From UBA2421 sp002343075 (lineage in GTDB: Bacteria > Planctomycetota > Phycisphaerae > Tepidisphaerales > Tepidisphaeraceae), in NCBI GenBank assembly GCA_937982565.1, contig CALJLN010000046.1, positions 124,001 to 188,000 on the forward strand: a stretch of 64,000 nt of DNA, read 5' to 3'. The notes under the pieces are model-generated. The model had not been told where the DNA came from. It did no database searches and worked only from the letters and a program-made list of their open reading frames with translations. The position numbers and the translations under genes were made by a program. Shown here one piece after another: positions 42,889 to 52,500 of the stretch. How positions within the stretch are numbered: the stretch's first letter is position 1; every line of letters begins with the position of its first letter.

Positions 42889-44133
42889 ATGAAACGCCCT
42901 GCGATCTTCTTCGATCGCGATAACACGCTCATCGTCGGCAACGAGTACCTCGGCGACCCGGCCAAAGTGCAACTGGTAACCGGTGCGGCGGCGGCAGTTG
43001 CTCGCGCGCGGCGGCTTGGCTATGCCACAGTCATCGTCAGCAACCAAAGCGGGGTGGCGCGCGGACTTTTTGACGAGACCGCTGTGCACGCGGTCAATCA
43101 GCGTCTCGATCAACTCCTGCTTGCCGACGACCCGGCCGCTGTCATCGATCGGCATGAGTTTTGCCCCTTTCATCCGGATGCCACGGTTGAGAAATACAAG
43201 CAGGAAAGTGATCTGCGCAAGCCAGCACCTGGTATGCTCCTCAAGGCAGCCGACAAGCTCGCACTCGATCTTTCAAGGTCATGGCTTGTTGGAGACGCGG
43301 CGCGCGACATCGAGGCGGGACGGAATGCCGGGTGTCGAACGATTCTCTTCACCGACCCCGACCTGCCCCCTTCCCCCGCGGCTGCCGCGAACGCGTCTAT
43401 TCCAGCCGATTACACCGCATCGACGCTAGCGGACGCCATTGACTTCATCGAACAGTGTCCTGAGCCGCCGATCATGCGCATCACCCCGGCGGCTGAGCCT
43501 TCTCGAACGATCGACCCAACCGCGAGCGACGCAGCGATCGCGGATGCGTTGTCGTGCACCGCGGCATCAACCGCCCGGCGGCCGGCAAACGACGCGTCCC
43601 CTGCTGAGCCTTTGACGGTGGAAACGCCACCAACTGACGCGACAGAGACACACCAGTCCGCAACAAGCCCGCCGCCACCCGCGCCCGCCGGGCCACGACG
43701 CGCGCCGGCCGCCGCGTCTGCACCATCACACTTCGCAAAGGGCGAACCGCTGCAGGCAGCGCCCTTTCAACCGGCGCCGCACTCATCGGCAACCAGCCCC
43801 CGCCCAGCCCAGGCCAACACCGCCCCACCGCCGCAGATTCGATCGGGTGACTCCGCTCGCCCGGCAGGAACTGTTTCGGGAGCCAACCTGACGCGGGTGG
43901 AGTCGCTTCTCGATCAGATGCTTTCCGAGCTTCGCCGGCGCGATCTGCCGGAGGATGAGTTTTCGGTAAGCAAACTGCTGGCTGGAGTGGTCCAGGTGAT
44001 CGCCATCGCCGTCGCGTTTTTGGCTTACCTCTATCGCAACGAGCCAGCAGAGACATTCATCGGCATCCTTCTCTTCGCCAATTTCCTGCAGGTAATGACC
44101 ATCGCGCTGCTGATCATGGGCAAACAGCGGTGA
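42889..44133 (+). CDS. GmhB-like HAD phosphatase with C-terminal membrane anchor
   Basis: 414 residues. Residues 1-155 are a HAD-IIIA phosphatase like heptose-1,7-bisphosphate phosphatase GmhB: FFDRDNTLI (nucleophile Asp9, Asp11), VSNQSGVARG, KPAPGM and WLVGDAARDI. Cys92 and His95 of the GmhB zinc loop remain, but the two later ligand Cys positions read SDLRKP instead of CDCRKP, so zinc binding is probably lost. Residues about 160-335 are a Pro/Ala/Thr-rich linker; two hydrophobic helices (about 368-388 and 395-411) end the protein. I know no standard GmhB with this tail. The start is ATG 42889; GTG 42880 is possible. Confidence 0.75.
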   Translation: MKRPAIFFDRDNTLIVGNEYLGDPAKVQLVTGAAAAVARARRLGYATVIVSNQSGVARGLFDETAVHAVNQRLDQLLLADDPAAVIDRHEFCPFHPDATVEKYKQESDLRKPAPGMLLKAADKLALDLSRSWLVGDAARDIEAGRNAGCRTILFTDPDLPPSPAAAANASIPADYTASTLADAIDFIEQCPEPPIMRITPAAEPSRTIDPTASDAAIADALSCTAASTARRPANDASPAEPLTVETPPTDATETHQSATSPPPPAPAGPRRAPAAASAPSHFAKGEPLQAAPFQPAPHSSATSPRPAQANTAPPPQIRSGDSARPAGTVSGANLTRVESLLDQMLSELRRRDLPEDEFSVSKLLAGVVQVIAIAVAFLAYLYRNEPAETFIGILLFANFLQVMTIALLIMGKQR

Positions 44134-44196
44134 GCCGCCAAGCAAAGTAGGGATGGCCTCGGCGATACGAAAGTCGAGAAAGGTTCATAGAACGAA

Positions 44197-44224
44197 ACGG
44201 CGGATGGAGCGATCCATCCGCCGT
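44197..44224 (-). terminator. Terminator hairpin between rpoC and the GmhB-like gene
   Basis: Perfect 12-bp stem ACGGCGGATGGA/TCCATCCGCCGT (44197-44208, 44213-44224) with a 4-nt loop in the 146-bp convergent gap. Behind it the minus strand reads TTTCGTTCT and the plus strand CATCTCTT, so it probably stops rpoC transcription and perhaps both directions. Confidence 0.7.
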
Positions 44225-44279
44225 CATCTCTTAAGATGTTAAGCAGCCTCAAGTTGTGATACCTAATGCCGTGCGGGCG

Positions 44280-47200
44280 TCACAGGCCCGCTTGCGGCTG
44301 CGCTTCGCGCGGGTTGACATTGCCCGTCATCTCACGTTGCACCGCAGCAATGGGCGTCTCTTCTTCCTGCGGCGGCGGTTCTGCCAGGAACTTGAGCTTG
44401 AGGTTCAAGTGTGGGTTGAACGCGGTGCCTGCCGGGATCAGGTGGCCGAGAATCACGTTCTCCTTCAGACCCACAAGCGTATCGACCGAGCCTGCCATCG
44501 CGGCTTCGGTAAGCACCTTGGTGGTTTCCTGGAAGCTTGCAGCGCTGATGAAGCTTTCGCTCTGAAGCGACGCCTTCGTAATACCGAGCAACAGCGTCTT
44601 CGCCCGCGCGGGCTTGGGCTTCTTGCTCTTGGCGGGCTCTTTGCCAGCGGCCTCGGCTCCTTCATTGGCATCTCTAAATTCGGCCTTGGCAACGACATCG
44701 CCTTCCTTGAAGTCAGTCCCGCCGGGCTCGCTGACCTTCACGCTTGTGGCGATCATGTCGTTGGCAGTGCGGAACTTGAACTTGTCGGCGACTTCACCGG
44801 GCAAGAACTTGGTATCGCCGGCATCATCGACCTTCACCTTACGCAACATCTGCGTCAGGATGATTTCGATGTGCTTGTCATTGATCTTCACACCCTGCGA
44901 TCGATAGACGTTCTGCACTTCAGTCAGAAGATAAGTGTAAAGCGACTCTTCACCCTTGATACGCAGAATGTCGTGCGGAATGATCGGCCCGCGGATGAGC
45001 GGATCGCCCGCCTCGACACGGTCGCCAGCGTGGACAAGTAACTCCTTATCCTGCGGGACGTTATGATCTTTCTCCATGCCCGTCTCATTCGAGACGATGA
45101 TGGTCATTTTGCCCCGGCGGCGCTTATTGTCGAGCGTGACTGTACCGGAGATCTCGGCGAGCACCGATGGATCTTTCGGCTTGCGGGCTTCAAAAATCTC
45201 GGTCACGCGCGGGAGACCGCCGGTGATATCCATCGTTCCGGCAGTGACCTTCGGCTGGCGCGCTAGCAGGTGGCCTGCTTCAATCTTCTGCCCATCTTTC
45301 ACTTCGATTCGCGCCTTGGCGGGCAGGTAGTGGAAGTCGAGCGTCTTGCCATCAGCTCCTTCAATGGTGATACGCGGATGGCGTTCGCCCTTGTGCTCAA
45401 TCACGACCAGCTTGGATTCGGTGGTGCCTTGTCCTCGCTCTTCGTCCATCTTGGCCGTCTCACCCAGTTCGATATCTTCATACCGAACGATACCGGCTTT
45501 CTCGGCCAGAATCGGCGTGACGTGAGCGTCCCAAGTTACCAGTTGCTGCTTAGGCTTGACCTTTTCCTCATCGGCGACCATGACGGTTGCCCCGTAGGGC
45601 ACTTTATACTTCTCAATTTCACGGCCTTTGGCATCAAGGATCGCAATTTCGCCGTTGCGCTTCAGCGCGACCATGCGGGTATTGCCGTCTTCATCCTTGA
45701 CCTTCACAGCATTGATATCGAGATGCTTGACCACACCGCCGGCGATGCTCTTGATATCGTTCTCGATCAGCGACCCTGTTGCTACACCACCGGTGTGGAA
45801 CGTTCGCATGGTGAGCTGCGTTCCCGGCTCACCGATCGACTGCGCGGCGATGATGCCAACCGCCAGACCTTCTTCGACGAGCTGGTTGGTGCTCATGTCC
45901 ACGCCGTAGCATCGGGCACATACGCCTCGCGCGCTTTCGCAGACGAGAGGCGAGCGCACGCGGATGCTCTCAAGCTTCAGATCGCGAAGTTTGTCAGCGA
46001 TGTCGTTGGTGATGATCGCGTTTTCCTGAACGATGACTTCATCGGTGATGGGGTTGCGAATCGTATCGCGGGCCGATCGGCCAACAATCAACTCTTTCAG
46101 TTCGACTTCGACCTGTTCGCCTTTGTAAATGGTTGTCTTGGTGACGCCGTTCACACCGCCACAGTCGATCTCGTTAATGATGACGTTTTGGGCCACATCG
46201 GCGAGCTTGCGAGTGAGGTAACCGGAGTCAGCGGTTTTCAGGGCTGTATCTGCCAGACCCTTACGCGCGCCGTGCGTAGAGCTGAAGTACTCGAGCACGC
46301 TCAGGCCCTGACGGAAATTGGATTTAATCGGCGTTTCGATGATTTCACCCGACGGCTTGGCCATGAGACCACGCATACCGCCTAACTGGCGAATCTGATC
46401 CACGTTACCACGGGCACCGGAGACAGCCATCATGGCGATCGGGTTGATGTACTTGATGTAACCCTGCTTGGCTGCCTCTTCTTTGCTGACCGGCTTGCCT
46501 TCGGCATCGCGGTAGTCGCTGTTGAGACCGGTCATGAGGTCTTCGGTGACCTGCTTGCGTGCATGGCCCCAGAGATCGATCAACTGGCTGCGACGTTCCT
46601 GGTTGGTAATCAGCCCGCGCAGGAAGCTCTTTTCGATGGCGTCGGCATTCTTCTGCGACGCTTCGAGAATGCGCTCACGGCTGTCGGGCGAGCGGATATC
46701 GGTAATGCCAAAACTCAACGCGGCGAGCGTGCTGCGCTTGAAGCCAAGCGACTTCATGTCGTCCAGCAGCTTGATCGTCGCAGGGCGGCCGAGCTTGTCG
46801 TAAGTATCGGCAATTACACGACTTGCACCCTTGGCAGTCAACGCGTAGTTATAGAACGGCATCTCCCGTGGAAGCACGTCGTTAAACATGCAGCGGCCGA
46901 CTGTTGTGAGAATCAGCTTGCTCCCAGCAGCGGTCCGACCTTCCTTGGGCGCATAATTCGCATCGCGGCGCTTCCGCTGCTCTTCGAGGTGCTTGCGAGA
47001 CACTTCTTCAATCGGAACTTCATTGCTCTTGTCATCGGGCACAACATGCGTGCGGTCTGCGAGGCGTACAAACACTCGCGTGTGCATGTGGATCTTGCCA
47101 AGCTCAAACGCGAGCAGGGCTTCGGAAACATTATTAAACACGCTGAACTCGCCCTTATCACCTTCACGCTCGAAGGTGATGTAGAACGTTCCAAGGACGA

Positions 47201-48701
47201 TGTCCTGCGACGGCGTGATGATCGGCGTGCCGTTGGCAGGCGAAAAGATGTTGTTGGGCGCAAGCATCAGCACATGCGCTTCAGTCTGCGCTTCGAGCGA
47301 CAGCGGAAGATGGACGGCCATCTGATCGCCGTCGAAGTCGGCATTGAAGCCCTTACACACAAGCGGGTGAATCTTGATCGCGTTTCCTTCAACCAGCACC
47401 GGCTCAAATGCCTGGATGCCCATGCGGTGAAGCGTGGGCGCACGGTTGAGCATCACGGGATGCTGATAAATCACTTCTTCGAGAATGTCCCACACTTCAG
47501 GATCGCGGCGCTCGAGCATTCTCTTGGCTGACTTGATGGTGTCGGCAAGACCGTGATCTTTCAGCTTGCGAATGATGAAGGGCTGATACAGTTCCAGCGC
47601 AATCTTCTTAGGCAGGCCGCACTGGTGCAGCTTCAATTCCGGGCCAACCACGATGACCGAACGCGCCGAGTAGTCGACGCGCTTGCCGAGCAGGTTCTCG
47701 CGGAAACGGCCCTGCTTGCCCTTGATCATGTCAGTGAGTGATTTCAGCGGGCGGTTCGACGAACCAAGCACCGGCCGGCGACAGCGGCCGTTGTCAAACA
47801 GTGCATCCACAGCCTGCTGTAACATTCGCTTTTCGTTGCGAATGATGACTTCAGGCGCGTTGAGGTCGACCAGCTTCTTCAGCCGGTTGTTGCGGTTGAT
47901 GATTCGGCGATACAGATCATTCAGGTCACTGGTGGCAAAATTGCCGCTCTCCAGCAACACCAGCGGCCGCAGATCCGGCGGGATGACGGGGATGACATCC
48001 ATCACCATCCACTCGCTCTTGTTCTCGCTACCACGAATCGCTTCGATCATCTTGAGCCGCTTCGTGAGGTCTTTAATCTTCTGCTTGCTGTTCGTCTTTT
48101 CGATGTCAGCGCGGACCTTCACTGCTTCGGTCGGCAGATCCATCTGGTTCAGCAGCTTCTTGATCGCTTCGGCACCCATCTCCGCAACGAACTTATCGCC
48201 GTGGAGTTCGTGTACGGCGCGATACTCTTCCTCGGTCAATAGCTGCTTGCGCTTCAGCGGTGCCGACCCGGGATCGGTGACGACGTAGTCTTGAAAATAG
48301 ACAATCTTCTCGATGTCACTGGTCTTCATATCCAGCAGCGCACCAAGCCGGCTAGGAAGTGCCTTGAAGAACCAGATGTGAACGATCGGCGCCGCCAGGT
48401 TGATGTGACCCATGCGCTTGCGGCGGACGCGCGAATGCGTCACTTTCACACCGCAACGATCGCAAATGATGCCTTTGTACTTCGTTCCCTTGTACTTGCC
48501 GCAGGAGCATTCCCAGTCGCGCTCCGGACCAAAAATGCGCTCGCAGAAAAGGCCGTCTTTTTCGGCACGATAGGTACGGTAGTTGATCGTCTCAGGCTTC
48601 TTAACCTCGCCAAACGACCACGAACGAATATCGTTCGGGCTAGCGAGTTGAATGCGAACCGATCCGTAATCGTTCACACGATCGTATACTGTTTCAGCCA
48701 T
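44280..48701 (-). CDS. rpoC: RNA polymerase beta' subunit
   Basis: 1473 residues from ATG 48699-48701 (AAGAAG 9 bases upstream; an ATG three codons earlier is possible). The N-terminal zinc ribbon has CSCGKYKGTKYKGIICDRCG; clamp and lid follow; the catalytic Mg2+ triad is in NADFDGDQMAVHLPLS; bridge helix and trigger loop regions (GARKGLADTALKTADSGYL) and the second zinc site (CESARGVCARCYG) are intact. Unusually it does not follow rpoB directly: a BrnT/BrnA pair and a small membrane peptide gene lie between. rpsL/rpsG, which often follow rpoC, are absent here. Confidence 0.98.
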   Translation of the reverse strand: MAETVYDRVNDYGSVRIQLASPNDIRSWSFGEVKKPETINYRTYRAEKDGLFCERIFGPERDWECSCGKYKGTKYKGIICDRCGVKVTHSRVRRKRMGHINLAAPIVHIWFFKALPSRLGALLDMKTSDIEKIVYFQDYVVTDPGSAPLKRKQLLTEEEYRAVHELHGDKFVAEMGAEAIKKLLNQMDLPTEAVKVRADIEKTNSKQKIKDLTKRLKMIEAIRGSENKSEWMVMDVIPVIPPDLRPLVLLESGNFATSDLNDLYRRIINRNNRLKKLVDLNAPEVIIRNEKRMLQQAVDALFDNGRCRRPVLGSSNRPLKSLTDMIKGKQGRFRENLLGKRVDYSARSVIVVGPELKLHQCGLPKKIALELYQPFIIRKLKDHGLADTIKSAKRMLERRDPEVWDILEEVIYQHPVMLNRAPTLHRMGIQAFEPVLVEGNAIKIHPLVCKGFNADFDGDQMAVHLPLSLEAQTEAHVLMLAPNNIFSPANGTPIITPSQDIVLGTFYITFEREGDKGEFSVFNNVSEALLAFELGKIHMHTRVFVRLADRTHVVPDDKSNEVPIEEVSRKHLEEQRKRRDANYAPKEGRTAAGSKLILTTVGRCMFNDVLPREMPFYNYALTAKGASRVIADTYDKLGRPATIKLLDDMKSLGFKRSTLAALSFGITDIRSPDSRERILEASQKNADAIEKSFLRGLITNQERRSQLIDLWGHARKQVTEDLMTGLNSDYRDAEGKPVSKEEAAKQGYIKYINPIAMMAVSGARGNVDQIRQLGGMRGLMAKPSGEIIETPIKSNFRQGLSVLEYFSSTHGARKGLADTALKTADSGYLTRKLADVAQNVIINEIDCGGVNGVTKTTIYKGEQVEVELKELIVGRSARDTIRNPITDEVIVQENAIITNDIADKLRDLKLESIRVRSPLVCESARGVCARCYGVDMSTNQLVEEGLAVGIIAAQSIGEPGTQLTMRTFHTGGVATGSLIENDIKSIAGGVVKHLDINAVKVKDEDGNTRMVALKRNGEIAILDAKGREIEKYKVPYGATVMVADEEKVKPKQQLVTWDAHVTPILAEKAGIVRYEDIELGETAKMDEERGQGTTESKLVVIEHKGERHPRITIEGADGKTLDFHYLPAKARIEVKDGQKIEAGHLLARQPKVTAGTMDITGGLPRVTEIFEARKPKDPSVLAEISGTVTLDNKRRRGKMTIIVSNETGMEKDHNVPQDKELLVHAGDRVEAGDPLIRGPIIPHDILRIKGEESLYTYLLTEVQNVYRSQGVKINDKHIEIILTQMLRKVKVDDAGDTKFLPGEVADKFKFRTANDMIATSVKVSEPGGTDFKEGDVVAKAEFRDANEGAEAAGKEPAKSKKPKPARAKTLLLGITKASLQSESFISAASFQETTKVLTEAAMAGSVDTLVGLKENVILGHLIPAGTAFNPHLNLKLKFLAEPPPQEEETPIAAVQREMTGNVNPREAQPQAGL

Positions 48702-48786
48702 GATCGTCATCTTCTTTCTTCAGTAGCACGGGCATCTCGCCCGTGGCTTCAAAACTTCTTATTCGCCGTGATTGCCCAGCCTACAT

Positions 48787-49041
48787 CTATGCAGACTTCC
48801 GACGTTTCACGCTGTTCGGTACCGCTTCAATCAGCAGGCGAAGCGCTTTGTTTACCGAACCAGAATCCTTGAAAACAGCGGCCACATCGTCGTCCAGCCG
48901 GACCACTCCAGTCGGTTTGGCAAAAATCGCTTTCGGACCACGCCCAACAAAAGCCCAGCGTTGACGATTGCTGGTATCCGGCGGATCGTACGCTGTTTCC
49001 TCTTCAGAAGACTTCACGGACTTATGCTTGACCTTTGCCAT
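48787..49041 (-). CDS. brnA: BrnA-like antitoxin
   Basis: 84 residues from the in-frame ATG 49039-49041. A charged N-terminus (MAKVKHKSVKSSEEETAYDP) precedes a short ribbon-helix-helix-like C-terminus: TGVVRLDDDVAAVFKDSGSV then NKALRLLIEAV. This is the BrnA layout: RHH DNA-binding and toxin-neutralising. The start overlaps the end of the toxin gene by 20 bp, the usual toxin-first order of brnTA. Its stop is 85 bp before rpoC. Assignment rests mainly on the partner gene. Confidence 0.75.
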   Translation of the reverse strand: MAKVKHKSVKSSEEETAYDPPDTSNRQRWAFVGRGPKAIFAKPTGVVRLDDDVAAVFKDSGSVNKALRLLIEAVPNSVKRRKSA

Positions 49042-49309
49042 AATCACGTTTCTCCCGCAGAGTCGCCTTACGGGCACTTATCAAGCGAATCCGCGCGCCT
49101 CGAATCGTGTAACTCACTGCCAACAACCGGCCTTTGGACGAAAAACCAACTGCTGTACGTCGATCCTCGTCTTGCGAATGCTCGGTATCAAAAACGATAA
49201 ACACATTCGGGTCGTCGAACACAGTCGAGCCCTCGTCGAACGTCACTCCATGGCTACGTCCGTTCCGACCAGCCTTTGCGTCATCCCATTCGAAGCGTTC
49301 GTATTCCAA
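49022..49309 (-). CDS. brnT: BrnT-like ribonuclease toxin
   Basis: 95 residues. The BrnT family pattern is clear: FEWDDAKAGRNGRSHGVTFD, TVFDDPNVFIVFDTEHSQDE, RTAVGFSSKGRLLAVSYT, and IRLISARKATLREKRDY. BrnT is a RelE-like RNase that halts growth under stress and is blocked by BrnA. The only in-frame start is TTG at 49307-49309; an upstream stop at 49331-49333 excludes a longer form. A TTGACA hexamer 63 bp upstream has no matching -10, so an own promoter is uncertain. The pair sits inside the rpoB-rpoC operon. Confidence 0.88.
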   Translation of the reverse strand: MEYERFEWDDAKAGRNGRSHGVTFDEGSTVFDDPNVFIVFDTEHSQDEDRRTAVGFSSKGRLLAVSYTIRGARIRLISARKATLREKRDYGKGQA

Positions 49310-49411
49310 GAGTCTCGCTTCCCGCTTATCTCATCCGCGCTCACTCACTCAGGCCCTTCAATCTCCTTCGGTAGCTGCTTTGCCTGTCAAGCATTCACTG
49401 CATCACGATGA

Positions 49412-49585
49412 TTAAGCACATTTTAAATACGCAGCTATCGTCATGCCGCCGGCCGAAACACCGATTCCAACAAAAAGCAACCAAAGTCCGTCGGTCAATA
49501 ACAACATGTCGATGATCATGAGAGGCATCCCAAGCACACCGACTAGAATGCCGAAGAACTCGAGATCAATGCCAAAGAGCCTCAC
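49412..49585 (-). CDS. 57-residue two-helix membrane peptide overlapping the end of rpoB
   Basis: GTG at 49583-49585 overlaps the rpoB stop codon in a 4-bp GTGA, the classic sign of translational coupling. The product is 57 residues with two hydrophobic stretches (about 11-31 and 34-53: FGILVGVLGMPLMIIDMLLL and GLWLLFVGIGVSAGGMTIAA) and a short KCA end, so a small integral membrane protein. No family recognised. It is followed by 102 bp and then brnT. Evidence is the tight overlap plus a coherent hydrophobic protein; it has no homologue known to me. Confidence 0.55.
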   Translation of the reverse strand: MRLFGIDLEFFGILVGVLGMPLMIIDMLLLTDGLWLLFVGIGVSAGGMTIAAYLKCA

Positions 49586-52500
49586 ATCAAATCCTCGTCA
49601 TCCTTAGTCATCGATCCGTTCTTCTTCTCAAGCTGGATATTTAATCCCAGCCCGCGGATTTCGTTGCAGAGCACGTCGAAGCTGACCGGCGTACCGGCTT
49701 CGAGAGTGTTGGTTCCTTTGACCATGCTTTCGTAAATCTTCGTACGCCCTTCGACGTCGTCCGACTTCACCGTCAGCAGTTCCTGCAATACATATGCTGC
49801 TCCGTACGCCTCCAGGCCCCACACTTCCATCTCCCCGAAGCGCTGGCCGCCTGTGCGTGCCTTTCCGCCGAGGGGTTGCTGGGTGATGAGGCTGTACGGG
49901 CCAGTGGCGCGGGCGTGGATCTTGTCGTCCACGAGGTGATGCAGCTTCATCATATAGATGTAGCCGACGGTGGTGCGCTGCTCGAACGGCTCGCCCGTGC
50001 GGCCGTCGTGCAGTTGAACCTTGCCGCCGTAAGGCATCACGTGATCGAGCTCGCGCGTCCCAAGCACCTTGCCACTTGACTTGCGCTCTTTGCGGCGCTG
50101 TTTAATCGCCGCATTAGCCTGTTCGACGCACGCAAAGATCTCGTCTTCAGTCGCGCCATCAAACACGGGCGTGACACACTGCTGACCCAGCACTGCCATT
50201 GCCCAGCCCAGGTGGGTCTCTAAAATCTGCCCGACATTCATGCGGCTTGGCACGCCGAGCGGGTTGAGCATGATGTCGACAGGGGTGCCGTCTTCCAGGA
50301 ACGGCATATCTTCTTCCGGCACAATTCGGGCAATGACACCCTTGTTGCCGTGGCGGCCGGCCATCTTGTCGCCCACGCTCAATTGACGCTTCGTGGCAAT
50401 GTAGACCTTCACCATTTCGAGCACGCCGCTCGGCAGTTCGTCGCCGCGCTTCATGTGCTCCATCTTTCGGACTTTTTCCTTCAATACAGCCTGCACGCGC
50501 GGCCAGAACCGGCTGTGCGTGTTGAGGGCCTGTTCCTTGCCTTCTTTGCTTCCCTTGATCCAGTCTTCGCTGAACGTGTCGATCTGTTCCATCAACACAT
50601 CGGGAATCTCGCTTTGGGCAACCTTCTGCCGGGTGCCCGGGTCGACGAGTTGTGAGCCGAGCACTTCGTTAATCTCGTTCACCATCTGCTTGAAGATGGC
50701 GATGGCGCGCTGGTTCATTTCTTTTTCGTAGCGATCGATCTCTTTCTTCATCGTCTTCTTCTGCTCGTCAGTCATGTGCATGCGACGGCTGAAGCGCTTG
50801 GCATCGATCACCACCCCTTCTTCACCGGCGGGCATTTCCAGTGAATCGTTCTTCACATCTTCGCCGGCGCGACCAAAGATGGCATGAAGCAGCTTTTCTT
50901 CGGGCGTAAGCTCGCTCTTGCTCTTGGGAGCAATCTTGCCCACAAGAATATCGCCCGCTCCCACCCGCGTGCCGACACGGACGATGCCAGCTTCATCAAG
51001 ATTGGCAAGCGCCCGCTCGCTCACATTGGGAATATCGCGCGTAAACTCCTCACGGCCGAGCTTGGTTTCGCGGATTTCCACGTCGTAGCTCTCGATATGA
51101 ATCGAGGTAAAGGTGTCGTCTTTCACCAGGCGATGATTGATGACGATCGCGTCTTCGAAGTTGTAGCCGTCGAATGTCATGAACGCGACGAGCACATTTC
51201 GACCCAGGGCTAACTCACCCTGATGCGTGGCGGGCCCGTCGGCAATGATCTGCCCCTTCTTCACCCGCTGGCCCTTGCGAACGATCGGCTTCTGATTGAG
51301 GCATGTGCGTTCGTTCAGGCCATGAAATTTGCGCAGCGAATACTCGTCGGCGTTATCGATGATGATTCGAGTCGCATCGACCGTCGTCACGGTGCCGTCG
51401 CGGGCCGCCCGGACAAGCATGCCGCTATTGACTGCGACCGGCTTTTCCATGCCCGTTGCGATGATTGGCGGATCGGTCCGCAGAAGCGGTACGGCCTGCC
51501 GTTGCATGTTGGAACCCATCAGCGCGCGGTTCGCATCGTCGTGCTCAAGGAATGGAATCAGCGCCGCAGACACCGAGACGGTCTGCCGGGGGCTGATATC
51601 GACATATTGCACGTCTTTGCTGGGCACAGTCGCCAGGTCGCCTTCGACTCGGGCGAGCACCATGCCCTTGTGAATCTGCCCTCCCGCCTCCACGCTGTCC
51701 GGCGGGGCGAGAATGGCCTTCATTTCTTCGTCGGCACGCAGATACTTTACAAAACCCTTCTTCTTCACCGAATCGGCCGGCTGCCCGCGAGTCTCTTCAA
51801 CCGCGCCATTCTTCACCACGCGATAGGGCGTGATCAGAAATCCGTAGTCGTCGATGTCAGAATAGATCGCCAACGACGCAATCAGACCGATGTTCGTGCC
51901 TTCCGGCGTTTCGATCGGGCAGATACGGCCATAGTGGCTGATGTGCACGTCGCGCACCTCGAAGCCGGCCCGCTTGCGATTCAAACCGCCGGGACCCAGC
52001 GCGGACAGACGTCGCTCGTGCGTCAACTGTGACAGCGGGTTGGTCTGATCGACCACCTGCGACAGCTCGCCACGACCAAAGAAGAAGTCGATGCTGCTGC
52101 TGATGCTCTTGCTATTCACCAACTCGGCAATGCGACCGATCTCGTTCGGGTCTTTCAGGCTCATTCGCTCCTGCACGGTGCGTTTGAGCTTCAGAAAGCC
52201 CTTGCGCAGCTCTTCTGCCGCCAGTTCATCGATCGTGCGCAGGCGACGGTTGCCAAGGTGATCGATATCGTCGACATATCCTTCGCCGTTACGCAGTTTG
52301 AACATGTACTTCAGCGAGTTAACCAGGTCTTCGCTGCGCAGCGTCATCTCGTTTTCACTGACGTTCTGGTCGAACTTGCGGTTAATACGGAAGCGACCAA
52401 CCCGGCCCAACCGATAGCGGTTGTCGTCGAAGAACTTCTCTTCAAACAGCGTCTTGGCTTTGTCAATTTGCGGAGGATTGCCCGGGCGAAGCCGCGCGTA

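Noticed and set aside
43175..43186. A further CATCCGGATG-like palindrome resembling the metK/metF operator
   Set aside because: It lies inside the GmhB-like coding sequence and lacks the 6-nt centre of the operator pair.
49353..49385. Promoter for brnTA (TTGACA at about 49372-49377)
   Set aside because: The -35 hexamer is perfect but no -10-like sequence lies 15-19 bp downstream; only a purine-rich tract is found.
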